6,368 nucleotides of DNA from NCBI GenBank assembly GCA_029863355.1, contig JAOTVO010000156.1:1-6368 (forward strand), in the 5' to 3' direction. Below the pieces are notes generated by a model, which worked only from the letters and a program-made list of their open reading frames with translations, was not told the DNA's origin and did no database searches. Both the position numbers and the translations under genes were made by a program. How positions within the stretch are numbered: position 1 is the first letter of the stretch; each line of letters begins with the position of its first letter. This document shows positions 1-6,368 of this stretch, piece by piece. The DNA comes from Candidatus Krumholzibacteriia bacterium. Its GTDB lineage: Bacteria; Krumholzibacteriota; Krumholzibacteria; WVZY01; JAKEHA01.

Positions 1-141
1 CCCATAGCCGGCCGGAACGGCCGCCGTATCCTGCGCCAGGGGGGGATCGGGCGCGGCGGCCGCCGCGCTGTCGGGCGCACGCGCGCCGCCGCATGCCGCG
101 GCGACCACGAGTGAAGCGAGCACGTTACGCAATGGCAGCAT
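1..141 (-). CDS. Probable lipoprotein, N-terminal 47 codons only (runs off the window)
   Basis: The frame opens with ATG at 141 and stays open to base 1, giving 47 residues; the rest lies outside the window. The N-terminus looks like a lipoprotein signal: MLPLRN, a hydrophobic stretch (VLASLVVAAA), then Cys17 followed by GG. The lipobox is AAA-C, with Ala rather than Leu at -3, so it is acceptable but not ideal. After Cys17 comes an Ala/Pro/Asp-rich low-complexity linker typical of exported lipoproteins. A purine-rich Shine-Dalgarno stretch (GGAGGAGGGAG) sits directly before the ATG. The start overlaps the end of engB by 17 nt, so translation is probably coupled and this is likely the next gene of the tig-clpP-clpX-engB operon. 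Too little is visible to name a family or function. A non-lipidated secreted protein is the main alternative. Confidence 0.6.
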   Translation of the reverse strand, partial: MLPLRNVLASLVVAAACGGARAPDSAAAAAPDPPLAQDTAAVPAGYG

Positions 142-771
142 CTCCCTCCTCCCGCGGTCCCCGCTCGGTGCAGGCCGCGATCGCCGCCCGCAGTTCGGGG
201 ATGCCGTCACCGGTGTGTGCACTCGTCACGATGATCTGTTCTTCCGATAGTCCCAACACCCGTTCCAGGGCGGTCCGCCGCGTCCCGCGCTGTCCCCGGG
301 GAAGCTTGTCGGCCTTGGTCAGGGCCGCAAGGACCGGGACGGCGGTCGCGCCGAGCGCGGCGTGCATGGCATGGTCATCGCGTGAGGGCTCATGCCGGAT
401 GTCGAGCAGCCACACCACCCCGACCACGTGCGGCCGGTGCAGCACGCCCGCCAGCAGGCGACGGAAGCCGGCTCGGTCGGTCTTGGAGGCGCGGGCGTAG
501 CCATACCCCGGCAGGTCGAGCAGGTAGCAACCGGTCGACGGGAGGGTCTGATCCGTTGCGCTCGGCACCGGCCACCGGTGGAGGGCAAAGACATTGAGCA
601 TCGTGGTCTTGCCGGGCGTTCCGGACGTCCGGGCCACGGTGGTGCCCACGAGGGCGTTGAGGAGGCTGGATTTCCCGACGTTGGATCGGCCGATGAACGC
701 AACTTCGGGGCGTGGTGGGTCGAGCGGGGTGTCGGCGCGGGGGAACGAGCCGACAAACCGAATGGGCGCCG

Positions 772-775
<4 letters not shown>
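125..775 (-). CDS. engB: Ribosome biogenesis GTP-binding protein EngB (YihA/YsxC)
   Basis: EngB is an essential cytoplasmic GTPase of the TrmE-Era-EngA-EngB group that helps assemble the large ribosomal subunit. The G motifs are all present (numbering for the 216-residue form): G1 GRSNVGKSS at 29-37, G2 region RTSGTPGKT at 49-57, G3 DLPGYGYA from 87, G4 TKADK at 153-157 and G5 TSA at 184-186. RTSxTPGkT and DLPGYGYA are EngB signatures. About 11 extra residues (rich in Pro/Ser/Thr, around 67-82) separate G2 and G3 compared with E. coli EngB. The start is uncertain. The only in-frame ATG is at 838, deep inside clpX, lacks a Shine-Dalgarno site and adds 21 unfamily-like residues. CTG at 775 overlaps the clpX stop as CTGA, is preceded by AAGGAAG, and gives the usual 28 or so residues before G1, so I prefer it. 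ATT further down is a weaker option. It lies last but one in the visible operon. Confidence 0.95.
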
Positions 776-2022
<1,247 letters not shown>

Positions 2023-2026
2023 AAGA

Positions 2027-2040
2027 CCCCTCACGTGGGG
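2027..2040 (-). promoter_or_regulatory. Possible hairpin covering the clpX ribosome-binding site
   Basis: Read on the minus strand, CCCC (2040-2037) can pair with GGGG (2030-2027) around the 6-nt loop ACGTGA, and flanking GA/TC could extend it with one bulged T. The GGGG arm is the core of the clpX Shine-Dalgarno sequence GAGGGG, which ends 4 nt before the ATG at 2022. Pairing would partly hide the site. The stem is short (4 G-C pairs plus extension), so any effect is an inference; chance is possible in GC-rich DNA. Confidence 0.35.
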
Positions 2041-2046
2041 ATCCCT

Positions 2047-2075
2047 ACTATGGGAACCGGCGCCCCCCGGCGCAA
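2047..2075 (-). promoter_or_regulatory. Weak sigma70-like promoter candidate for clpX
   Basis: In the 57-nt clpP-clpX gap the minus strand reads TTGCGC (2075-2070), 17 nt, then CATAGT (2052-2047). Matches to the consensus are 3 of 6 and 4 of 6, with ideal spacing. Transcription would start near 2040, just before the possible hairpin over the clpX ribosome-binding site. The spacer also holds a 5-bp G-C stem with a 4-nt loop (2060-2064 with 2069-2073), without a T run, so it does not look like a terminator. The promoter could give clpX some expression independent of clpP, but the match is marginal. Confidence 0.22.
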
Positions 2076-2079
2076 GACC

Positions 2080-2697
2080 TCACGAGGGCTTCTTGCCCCC
2101 GTCGATCTCCTTCAGGTTAGAAATCACATGATCGATGAGGCCGTATTCCATGGCTTCCTGCGCGGACATGAAGCGGTCGCGGTCCATGTCCTTCTCGATC
2201 TGGTCCAGGGGTTTCTTGGTGTGTTTGGCGTAGAGCTCGTTGAGCTTCGAGCGCAGGTACAGGATCTCCCGGGCCTGGATCTCGATGTCCGCCGCCGTGC
2301 CCTGGGCGCCGCCCGAGGGCTGGTGCATCATGATCCGGGCATGGGGCAGGGCGGACCGTTTGCCCGGCGTGCCGGCGGTGAGCAGGAAGGAGCCCATCGA
2401 CGCCGCCATGCCCATGCAGATCGTGTTCACGGGCGCGCGCAGGAACTGCATCGTGTCGTAGATGGCCATCCCGCTGGACACCAGCCCCCCGGGGGAGTTG
2501 ACGTACAAGTAGATGTCGCGCTCGGGGTTGTCCGCGTCCAGGAATAACAGCTGGGCGATGATGATGTTCGACACGTCGTCGTTGATCGGCGTACCGAGGA
2601 ACACGATACGGTCCATCAGCAACCGACTGAAGATGTCGTAGGTACGCTCGCCGCGGCTGGAGCGCTCGATGATGTACGGGGGATAGATGGTCGCCAC
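2080..2697 (-). CDS. clpP: ATP-dependent Clp protease proteolytic subunit ClpP
   Basis: ClpP is the serine peptidase that forms a two-ring tetradecamer in the cytoplasm and degrades proteins delivered by ClpX (or ClpA/ClpC). The 205 residues cover the whole family. The catalytic triad is Ser100 in GMAASMGS, His125 in MMHQP and Asp174 in DRDRF. Other conserved parts are the N-terminal YDIFSRLL, the oxyanion-side NSPGG (67-71) and MAIYDTMQF. Little or no propeptide is present, since the N-terminus aligns with the short Bacillus form. The start is GTG at 2697, two bases after the tig stop, with AGAGGG in the tig tail as a likely Shine-Dalgarno site, so it should be co-translated with tig. No upstream ATG competes. 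The tig-clpP-clpX order is common in bacteria. Confidence 0.98.
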   Translation of the reverse strand: MATIYPPYIIERSSRGERTYDIFSRLLMDRIVFLGTPINDDVSNIIIAQLLFLDADNPERDIYLYVNSPGGLVSSGMAIYDTMQFLRAPVNTICMGMAASMGSFLLTAGTPGKRSALPHARIMMHQPSGGAQGTAADIEIQAREILYLRSKLNELYAKHTKKPLDQIEKDMDRDRFMSAQEAMEYGLIDHVISNLKEIDGGKKPS

Positions 2698-2699
2698 GA

Positions 2700-3947
2700 T
2701 CAGCCCTCTTCGACGGTGGACTGCGACAGGAGAAACTGAAAGACGTTCTCCTCGGTGAGGCCCCGCTCGAGATCGCGGAGCCGCTTCGACTTCTCTAGGC
2801 TGGCGTACAGCTCGCTCGCGGAGGTGTTCCGCTTGGCAGCGAGCTCCTGCACCCTGCGGTCGATGTCGGCCTCGGTAGCCCGCAGGCCGTGCGCCTCGAC
2901 CAGCGCGTCCAGGATCAGATCACGGCGCACCTGTGCCTCCGCCACGGGGCGCAACTCGGTGGCGAATTCCGGGAACCGCTCCTCGGGGATGCCGTAGGCC
3001 TGGGCGTACACCAGTAACGCCCGCTCGACGAGCGGACGCGGCGCGACCACGTGGTTGGCCGCGATGAGCTGCTCGAGCAGCTGGGTGCGCACCCGCGCGT
3101 CGGCCTCGCGCACCGCCTCCCGCTCGAGGTCAGCCCGGACGGCGCTGCGCAGGGCGTCGAGCGACTCGAAGTCACCGACCTCGCGGGCGAACGCGTCATC
3201 GAGCGGCGGCAACTCCTGCCGCTTCACCTCGTGGAGCGTCACGTGGATCTCGCGGGTCTGGCCCCGCTTTGCTTCCTCGGGAAAATCGTCGGGAAACCGC
3301 ACCGTGGCGTCCACGGCCTCACCCGGCGCGAGACTCATCACCCGCTCCTCGACGTCCGGGATGGCCCGCCCCTCGCCCAGGACGAAATCGTAACGCTGCG
3401 GCTCGGTGGCGTGTCCCTCCGTGCCGGTGACGATGCTCACGTTCACGAGGTCCTTCAGTCGCGGTTTCTCACCCGTGACCGGCACCCATGGGGCCTTCTG
3501 TTCCCGCAACGCCTGGAGCTGCGCCTCGATCTGGTCGGGCGCGACTCGCCCAACGGTGCGCGTGAGCTTGAAGCCGCCGATGCGCTCGAGCTTGAGCTCC
3601 GGTCGGAGCTCGACGTGGAACTCGAACGTGACGGGGGCACCCGCTTCCCACTTGAGGTTGTGGATGTGGGGCTCCGCGATGGGCTGGAGGGACTCCTGCT
3701 CGACGGCCCGTTTCCAGCTCGCCCGCACGACATCCTCCAGCGCGGCCTGCCGGATGTCGTCGGCGAAGTGCTTGCGGATCACCGCCGGCGGAGCCTTTCC
3801 CTTGCGGAAGCCCGGCAATCGCGCGCGGGACTGGTAGTTGCGCGTCGCCCGCTCCTCGGCTGCGCGCACGTCGTCCGCCGGCACCGTCACGGCGAGCGAG
3901 GCGGCACCTGGCTCCTCCGAGGTCTTCTTGATCTCAATGTCGGGCAT
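2700..3947 (-). CDS. tig: Trigger factor, ribosome-associated chaperone and peptidyl-prolyl isomerase
   Basis: Trigger factor binds the ribosome near uL23 at the tunnel exit and shields nascent chains. The 415-residue product has the usual three parts. The N-terminal ribosome-binding domain (about 1-115) carries the signature GFRKGKAP at 46-53. The FKBP-like isomerase domain (about 163-243) includes [15 protein letters not shown] and [12 protein letters not shown]; it reads IPDVEE where E. coli has IPGFED, so isomerase activity may be altered. The helical C-terminal domain follows (about 250-410), starting at [12 protein letters not shown]. Length is slightly short of E. coli (432) but normal for the family. 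The start is ATG 3947; no Shine-Dalgarno sequence is visible upstream, and a TAGATT box ends 9 nt before the ATG, so the message may be leaderless. It is the first gene of the tig-clpP-clpX-engB group and clpP starts 2 nt after its stop. Confidence 0.97.
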   Translation of the reverse strand: MPDIEIKKTSEEPGAASLAVTVPADDVRAAEERATRNYQSRARLPGFRKGKAPPAVIRKHFADDIRQAALEDVVRASWKRAVEQESLQPIAEPHIHNLKWEAGAPVTFEFHVELRPELKLERIGGFKLTRTVGRVAPDQIEAQLQALREQKAPWVPVTGEKPRLKDLVNVSIVTGTEGHATEPQRYDFVLGEGRAIPDVEERVMSLAPGEAVDATVRFPDDFPEEAKRGQTREIHVTLHEVKRQELPPLDDAFAREVGDFESLDALRSAVRADLEREAVREADARVRTQLLEQLIAANHVVAPRPLVERALLVYAQAYGIPEERFPEFATELRPVAEAQVRRDLILDALVEAHGLRATEADIDRRVQELAAKRNTSASELYASLEKSKRLRDLERGLTEENVFQFLLSQSTVEEG

Positions 3948-3956
3948 ACACCGCGC

Positions 3957-3962
3957 AATCTA
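3957..3962 (-). promoter_or_regulatory. Candidate -10 box (TAGATT) for the tig operon
   Basis: The minus strand reads TAGATT, a TANNNT-type -10 box matching TATAAT at 4 of 6 positions, ending 9 nt before the tig ATG. No -35 hexamer is recognisable at 16-18 nt (GCGCCG at 17). If used, transcription would begin within about 0-4 nt of the start codon. This would explain the missing Shine-Dalgarno sequence but remains an inference. Confidence 0.35.
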
Positions 3963-3977
3963 ACGGCGGGAGGAAGC

Positions 3978-4004
3978 CCCGGCGCGGGCCGGGTGGCCGC
4001 CGGG
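3978..4004 (-). terminator. GC-rich stem-loop after the TPR gene, possible terminator
   Basis: A perfect 7-bp stem, CCCGGCG (4004-3998) with CGCCGGG (3984-3978), encloses a 13-nt loop, starting directly after the stop codon of the TPR gene. No T run follows on the minus strand; the next bases read GCTTCCTCC. It could slow or end transcription before tig, or simply reflect high GC. Confidence 0.35.
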
Positions 4005-5315
4005 CTACGGTCCGCCACCGCGGAGCAGGGTGGCGAAGCGCTCGTGGGAGCGAAGCCCGTCGAGGTCGGAGTCGGTCCGGAGCCAATCCCAGTGTCCGAA
4101 GCCGCTGGCCACCGCCTGCTCGAGACAGTCGATTGCCGAGTCACTCAAGCCGAGGAGGGCGTACACGCAAGCGACGTTGTAAAGAACGGCCGAGTCATCC
4201 GGCTCCATCGCGATGGCGCGTTTCGCCCATTGGCGGGCCCGGGCGGCGTCCCCGAGGCTCGACAGCGCGACCGCGCCCAAGTAGAGCGCGCGGGTGTCAT
4301 CGGGGTGGCGGCCGAGATGCTCTTCGGCCAGCGCCAGCGCCCGCTGCTGGGTGTTCCTGGCGTCGTCGGAGCGGCCGAGGCTCACGTAGACGCTCGCCAG
4401 GAGCGTCGGTGTGGCGAAGTCCTCGCTGCGCAGAGCGCACGCCCGTTCGAACGCTGCCGCTGCTTCCTCCATCTGTCCCCGGGCTCGGTAGGTGCGGGCG
4501 AGATGGTAATACGCGTCGAAGCAGTATGGGCGAAGCGCGAGCGCACGCTGCAGCGCTGTCGTTGCCGCGTCGTACTCCCCGGCATGGGCGAGCGCCAGCC
4601 CCCGCGCGATGTGGGCGGCCGGCAATTGGGGGGCCAGCTCCACGGCCGTCTGGCTCGCGGCAGTTGCCGCGGCCACGTTGGCGCGGCTCGAATCCCAGTA
4701 CTGAAACAACAGGCCGCACGTGACGGCCAGCGCCGCGTGTGCCTCAGCGAACCGCGCGTCGGCGGCGACGGCCTGCTCGAACGACGTCCGTGCCAGGTCC
4801 TGCTGCTGGCGCAGCAGTTCGCGCGCCGGCCGGCGACCCTGGAGATAGGTGTCGTACGCCACCCCGTTCGCCGTCGGACACCGCTCGACGGCCGTCCGCG
4901 CCACGTCCGCGATCTCCACACCGCAGGCGTCGCACACGGCGCGCACGATCTCGATCTGGATGGCGAAAACATCGGTGAGGGGACGGTCGTACTGCGCTGA
5001 CCAGCGCGGGGTGTTGGTTGCGGGGTCCAGCAGCGCGACCGTGGCGCGCGCGGTCGTGGTTGAGCGTTCGCAGGTACCGGTGAGCACCCCGGTGGCTGCG
5101 AGCCGCCGCCCGATGTCTGCGGGCGTCTCGGCGCCGCCGCTCAGTGCCAGTGTCGACGCGAACGGGGCGACGCGCACCCCGGGGATGCCCGCCAGCCGAT
5201 CGGCGACGTCCTCGGCGATCCCCTCGGCGAAATAGGCCTGGGTCTCGTCACCGGTGATGGTGGCGAACGGGAGGACGGCGATGGTCGCCTCGGCCGCGGG
5301 CGGGAACTCAGGCAT
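4005..5315 (-). CDS. TolB/FlgO-like N-terminal domain with tetratricopeptide repeats
   Basis: The first 135 or so residues match the TolB/FlgO-like domain often found in TPR proteins and in regulators next to adenylate-cyclase, kinase or winged-helix domains. Landmarks are IAVLPF (12-17), the GD..YFAEGIAEDVADRLA stretch (22-42), ADIGRRLAATGVLTGTC (66-82) and the W-AQYDRPLTDVFAIQ-EI region (105-123). TPR-type helix pairs with Ala-rich AHxAxG patterns follow (about 170-405). The C-terminus has the DWLRTDSDLDGLRSHERF motif (410-427) common to this group. No signal peptide, membrane segment or effector domain is present, so a cytoplasmic scaffold is likely; its partner is unknown. Cysteine is fairly frequent, including a CxxC at 128-131. 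I start at ATG 5315. The frame stays open upstream only because it reads through tRNA-Leu. There is no Shine-Dalgarno site, but a promoter-like pair sits right before the ATG. Confidence 0.85.
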   Translation of the reverse strand: MPEFPPAAEATIAVLPFATITGDETQAYFAEGIAEDVADRLAGIPGVRVAPFASTLALSGGAETPADIGRRLAATGVLTGTCERSTTTARATVALLDPATNTPRWSAQYDRPLTDVFAIQIEIVRAVCDACGVEIADVARTAVERCPTANGVAYDTYLQGRRPARELLRQQQDLARTSFEQAVAADARFAEAHAALAVTCGLLFQYWDSSRANVAAATAASQTAVELAPQLPAAHIARGLALAHAGEYDAATTALQRALALRPYCFDAYYHLARTYRARGQMEEAAAAFERACALRSEDFATPTLLASVYVSLGRSDDARNTQQRALALAEEHLGRHPDDTRALYLGAVALSSLGDAARARQWAKRAIAMEPDDSAVLYNVACVYALLGLSDSAIDCLEQAVASGFGHWDWLRTDSDLDGLRSHERFATLLRGGGP

Positions 5316-5323
5316 GCGATACG

Positions 5324-5351
5324 AAGATACGCTTGGGCGGCCGGGCGCCAA
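5324..5351 (-). promoter_or_regulatory. Sigma70-like promoter for the TPR gene, possibly leaderless
   Basis: The minus strand reads TTGGCG (5351-5346), 16 nt, then TATCTT (5329-5324). Each hexamer matches its consensus at 4 of 6 positions. The -10 box ends 8 nt before the ATG at 5315, so transcription would start about 0-3 nt upstream of the start codon. The lack of any Shine-Dalgarno sequence there fits a leaderless message. Confidence 0.38.
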
Positions 5352-5407
5352 GCGCATCCCGGGTGGGCTGCGCGCCGGTCGGCCACGGCGCGGGTGACGC
5401 TCGACCA

Positions 5408-5489
5408 TGCGACCGGAGGGACTCGAACCCCCACGGGTTGCCCCACCAGCTCCTAAGGCTGGCGCGTCTACCAGTTCCGCCACGGTCGC
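5408..5489 (-). tRNA. tRNA-Leu, anticodon UAG
   Basis: The gene folds as a class II tRNA. The 7-bp acceptor stem is GCGACCG (5489-5483) with CGGTCGC (5415-5409), followed by A as discriminator (5408). The D region (GGCGGAACTGGTAGACGCG) is the standard tRNA-Leu sequence. The anticodon stem CCAGC/GCTGG holds the loop CTTAGGA, so the anticodon is UAG (5455-5453), reading CUA and probably other CUN codons. A long variable arm and a T arm with TTCGAGT complete it. The 3' CCA is not encoded (TGG follows), so it must be added by a CCA-adding enzyme. The gene stands alone, 92 nt upstream of the TPR gene on the same strand. Confidence 0.97.
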
Positions 5490-5500
5490 GACTGCCCGGG

Positions 5501-5529
5501 AATGTAGGGGGTCAGGGTCGTCTGGACAG
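5501..5529 (-). promoter_or_regulatory. Probable promoter of tRNA-Leu
   Basis: The minus strand carries CTGTCC (5529-5524), 17 nt, then TACATT (5506-5501), matching the consensus at 3 and 4 of 6 positions. Transcription would begin about 5 nt before the mature tRNA end at 5489. The G+C-rich stretch after the -10 box (CCCGGGC) resembles the discriminators of stringently controlled stable-RNA promoters. Confidence 0.42.
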
Positions 5530-5537
5530 ATGCCGTC

Positions 5538-5555
5538 GGGCCACGGCCGTGGCCC
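5538..5555. repeat. Perfect 18-bp palindrome between tRNA-Leu and the divergent gene
   Basis: GGGCCACGG is followed at once by its exact reverse complement CCGTGGCCC. It lies just upstream of the candidate -35 of tRNA-Leu and 61 nt before the ATG of the divergent exported-protein gene. A spacer-free palindrome in a divergent intergenic region resembles a dimeric regulator site; no regulator can be named from the sequence. Confidence 0.6.
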
Positions 5556-5616
5556 ACTTGCGCGGGGCCGGGTTGCGCAGCACATCTCAAGGCACCCCAA
5601 CTCGCCCGGAGACGCT

Positions 5617-6270
5617 ATGCGCACACCGTGGTTCCTCGCCATCGCCGCCCTCGGACTGGCGCCGGCGGCCCTTGCCGCCCAGGACGTCGCAGAGCTTTGC
5701 GGAGAACTGCAGCACCGGAAGCCGGCCGTCGGGTCGTGGGCCGGCTACCAGATGACCGGAGGGAAGGCCGATGGATCCCAGATGCGCATGGCGATCGTCG
5801 GTTCGGAAGCTCACGGGGACTCGACCTTCTACTGGTATGAAATGGCAGTGGAGAGCCCGAAGTCCGAGACTATGGTCATGCAGATGCTCGTCCCTGGCAT
5901 CGCTTACAACATGGGGCGCGTCCGCGCCCTTGTGATGAAGGCCGGGAAGGAACCGGCGATGAAGATGCCGCAGCAGATGGTGAGCATGATGGCCTCCCGG
6001 ATGATGCCCAATCTCGCGGCTGAGATCGCGCGTAACTGCCTCGAAACGGAAGTCCTCGGGTGGGAATCGGTGACCGTTCCCGCGGGCTCGTTCCGGGCAC
6101 TGCACGTCCGGCAGAAGGACCAGAGTGAAGGGTGGGTCACCCGCGATCATATGTTCGGACTCGTGAAAGCGGTCACGAAGGATGGGGCGACGATGGAATT
6201 GACCGGCCGGGGCAACGACGCCAAGTCGTCGATCACGGAGACGCCGCGCGACATGATGGGCGGTCCGTAA
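5617..6270 (+). CDS. Exported methionine-rich protein of unknown function
   Basis: I do not recognise a named family. The 217-residue product begins with a clear Sec signal peptide: MRTPWF, a hydrophobic Ala/Leu core, then ALA-AQD, predicting cleavage after Ala20, so the mature protein is periplasmic or outer-membrane associated. The mature part has two cysteines (28 and 141) that could form a disulfide. Residues 86-130 hold 12 methionines in 45 positions, and the whole chain has 21. The second half (WESVTVPAGSFRALHVR at 149-165, then GWVTRDHMFGLVKAV at 172-186) has the look of beta-rich LolA/DUF3108/DUF4412-like proteins, a loose resemblance only. The start is ATG 5617, with GGAG 5 nt upstream and the signal peptide supporting it. 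The frame is open further upstream (to 5407) only across the antisense of tRNA-Leu. No convincing promoter was found. A strong stem-loop follows the stop. Confidence 0.85.
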   Translation: MRTPWFLAIAALGLAPAALAAQDVAELCGELQHRKPAVGSWAGYQMTGGKADGSQMRMAIVGSEAHGDSTFYWYEMAVESPKSETMVMQMLVPGIAYNMGRVRALVMKAGKEPAMKMPQQMVSMMASRMMPNLAAEIARNCLETEVLGWESVTVPAGSFRALHVRQKDQSEGWVTRDHMFGLVKAVTKDGATMELTGRGNDAKSSITETPRDMMGGP

Positions 6271-6294
6271 CCGGGGAGGCCGGTTTCCGACGCC

Positions 6295-6321
6295 GGGGCG
6301 GACCGCTCCGCGGTCCGCCCC
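6295..6321 (+). terminator. Strong stem-loop after the exported-protein gene
   Basis: A perfect 12-bp stem, GGGGCGGACCGC (6295-6306) with GCGGTCCGCCCC (6310-6321), closes a 3-nt loop TCC, 24 nt after the stop codon at 6270. No T run follows (ACCATGG comes next), so it departs from a classical intrinsic terminator. It may still end transcription or protect the 3' end of the message. It sits 6 nt before the Shine-Dalgarno sequence of the next gene. Confidence 0.6.
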
Positions 6322-6327
6322 ACCATG

Positions 6328-6333
6328 GGAGGT
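6328..6333 (+). promoter_or_regulatory. Strong Shine-Dalgarno site for the gene at 6338
   Basis: GGAGGT is a near-perfect match to the anti-Shine-Dalgarno sequence and ends 4 nt before ATG 6338. It decides this start over an ATG at 6325, which lies upstream of the site and reads a charged, Gly/Arg/His-rich frame. Confidence 0.6.
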
Positions 6334-6337
6334 GGGG

Positions 6338-6368
6338 ATGATCGTCACACTGCTCGCCGTCACATTCG
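6338..6368 (+). CDS. Start of an unidentified gene, 10 codons only (runs off the window)
   Basis: ATG at 6338 opens a frame reading MIVTLLAVTF up to the window edge. The residues are hydrophobic, as in a signal peptide or first membrane segment. The start is supported by GGAGGT 4 nt upstream. Only 10 codons are visible, so no function can be assigned. The stem-loop at 6295-6321 separates it from the exported-protein gene, although both run in the same direction. Confidence 0.5.
   Translation, partial: MIVTLLAVTF

Noticed and set aside
2023..2034. GTG at 2034 as the clpX start
   Set aside because: It would put the start codon directly beside the GAGGGG Shine-Dalgarno sequence that serves ATG 2022, and adds four residues not needed by the family.
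3051..5000. Long plus-strand open frame (649 codons) opposite tig and the TPR gene
   Set aside because: It spans two well-supported minus-strand genes and the gap between them, has an Arg/Gly/Ala/Val-rich shadow composition and no recognisable domain. Such frames are common in GC-rich DNA.
5407..5616. N-terminal extension of the exported protein from 5407
   Set aside because: It reads the antisense of tRNA-Leu and would bury the signal peptide internally. ATG 5617 has a Shine-Dalgarno site and a signal peptide right at its N-terminus.
5316..5642. N-terminal extension of the TPR protein up to a start at 5642 (545 residues)
   Set aside because: The extra 109 codons translate straight through tRNA-Leu, giving the familiar VAELVDAPALG artefact, and run into the divergent gene. 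The conserved domain begins just after ATG 5315.
6325..6337. ATG at 6325 as the start of the right-hand gene
   Set aside because: The strong Shine-Dalgarno site lies downstream of it and the encoded residues are charged and low-complexity. ATG 6338 has correct spacing.

Overview
This is a GC-rich bacterial window (roughly two thirds G+C by eye). It carries a housekeeping proteostasis cluster on the minus strand and a short plus-strand segment at the right end. High GC, third-position GC bias and long shadow ORFs on both strands suggest a soil-type, high-GC lineage. The gene order and the stand-alone TolB/FlgO-like TPR protein would suit Gemmatimonadota or a similar group, but that is an inference from style, not proof.

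Minus strand, read from right to left: tRNA-Leu(UAG) (5489-5408); a 436-residue protein with an N-terminal TolB/FlgO-like domain and TPR repeats (5315-4005); trigger factor tig (3947-2700); clpP (2697-2080); clpX (2022-772); the ribosome-assembly GTPase engB/yihA (775-125); and the first 47 codons of a probable lipoprotein (141-1). From tig to the lipoprotein the genes are tightly packed: 2 nt between tig and clpP, 57 nt between clpP and clpX, a 4-nt CTGA overlap or a longer overlap between clpX and engB, and a 17-nt overlap between engB and the lipoprotein. This looks like one operon. Trigger factor handles nascent chains, ClpX unfolds substrates and feeds them to ClpP, and EngB helps mature the large ribosomal subunit. 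No lon gene lies between clpX and engB, unlike the Bacillus arrangement.

Plus strand: a divergent gene (5617-6270) encodes a small, methionine-rich exported protein of unknown function. A perfect 12-bp stem-loop follows it, and then the start of another gene with a strong Shine-Dalgarno site (from 6338).

I found no mobile element, CRISPR array, defence system or clearly novel system. The observations most worth checking are a probable non-canonical CTG start for engB, two candidate leaderless transcripts (tig and the TPR gene) with TANNNT boxes 8-9 nt upstream of ATG, a perfect 18-bp palindrome between tRNA-Leu and the divergent gene, a hairpin that may mask the clpX ribosome-binding site, and the methionine-rich exported protein.
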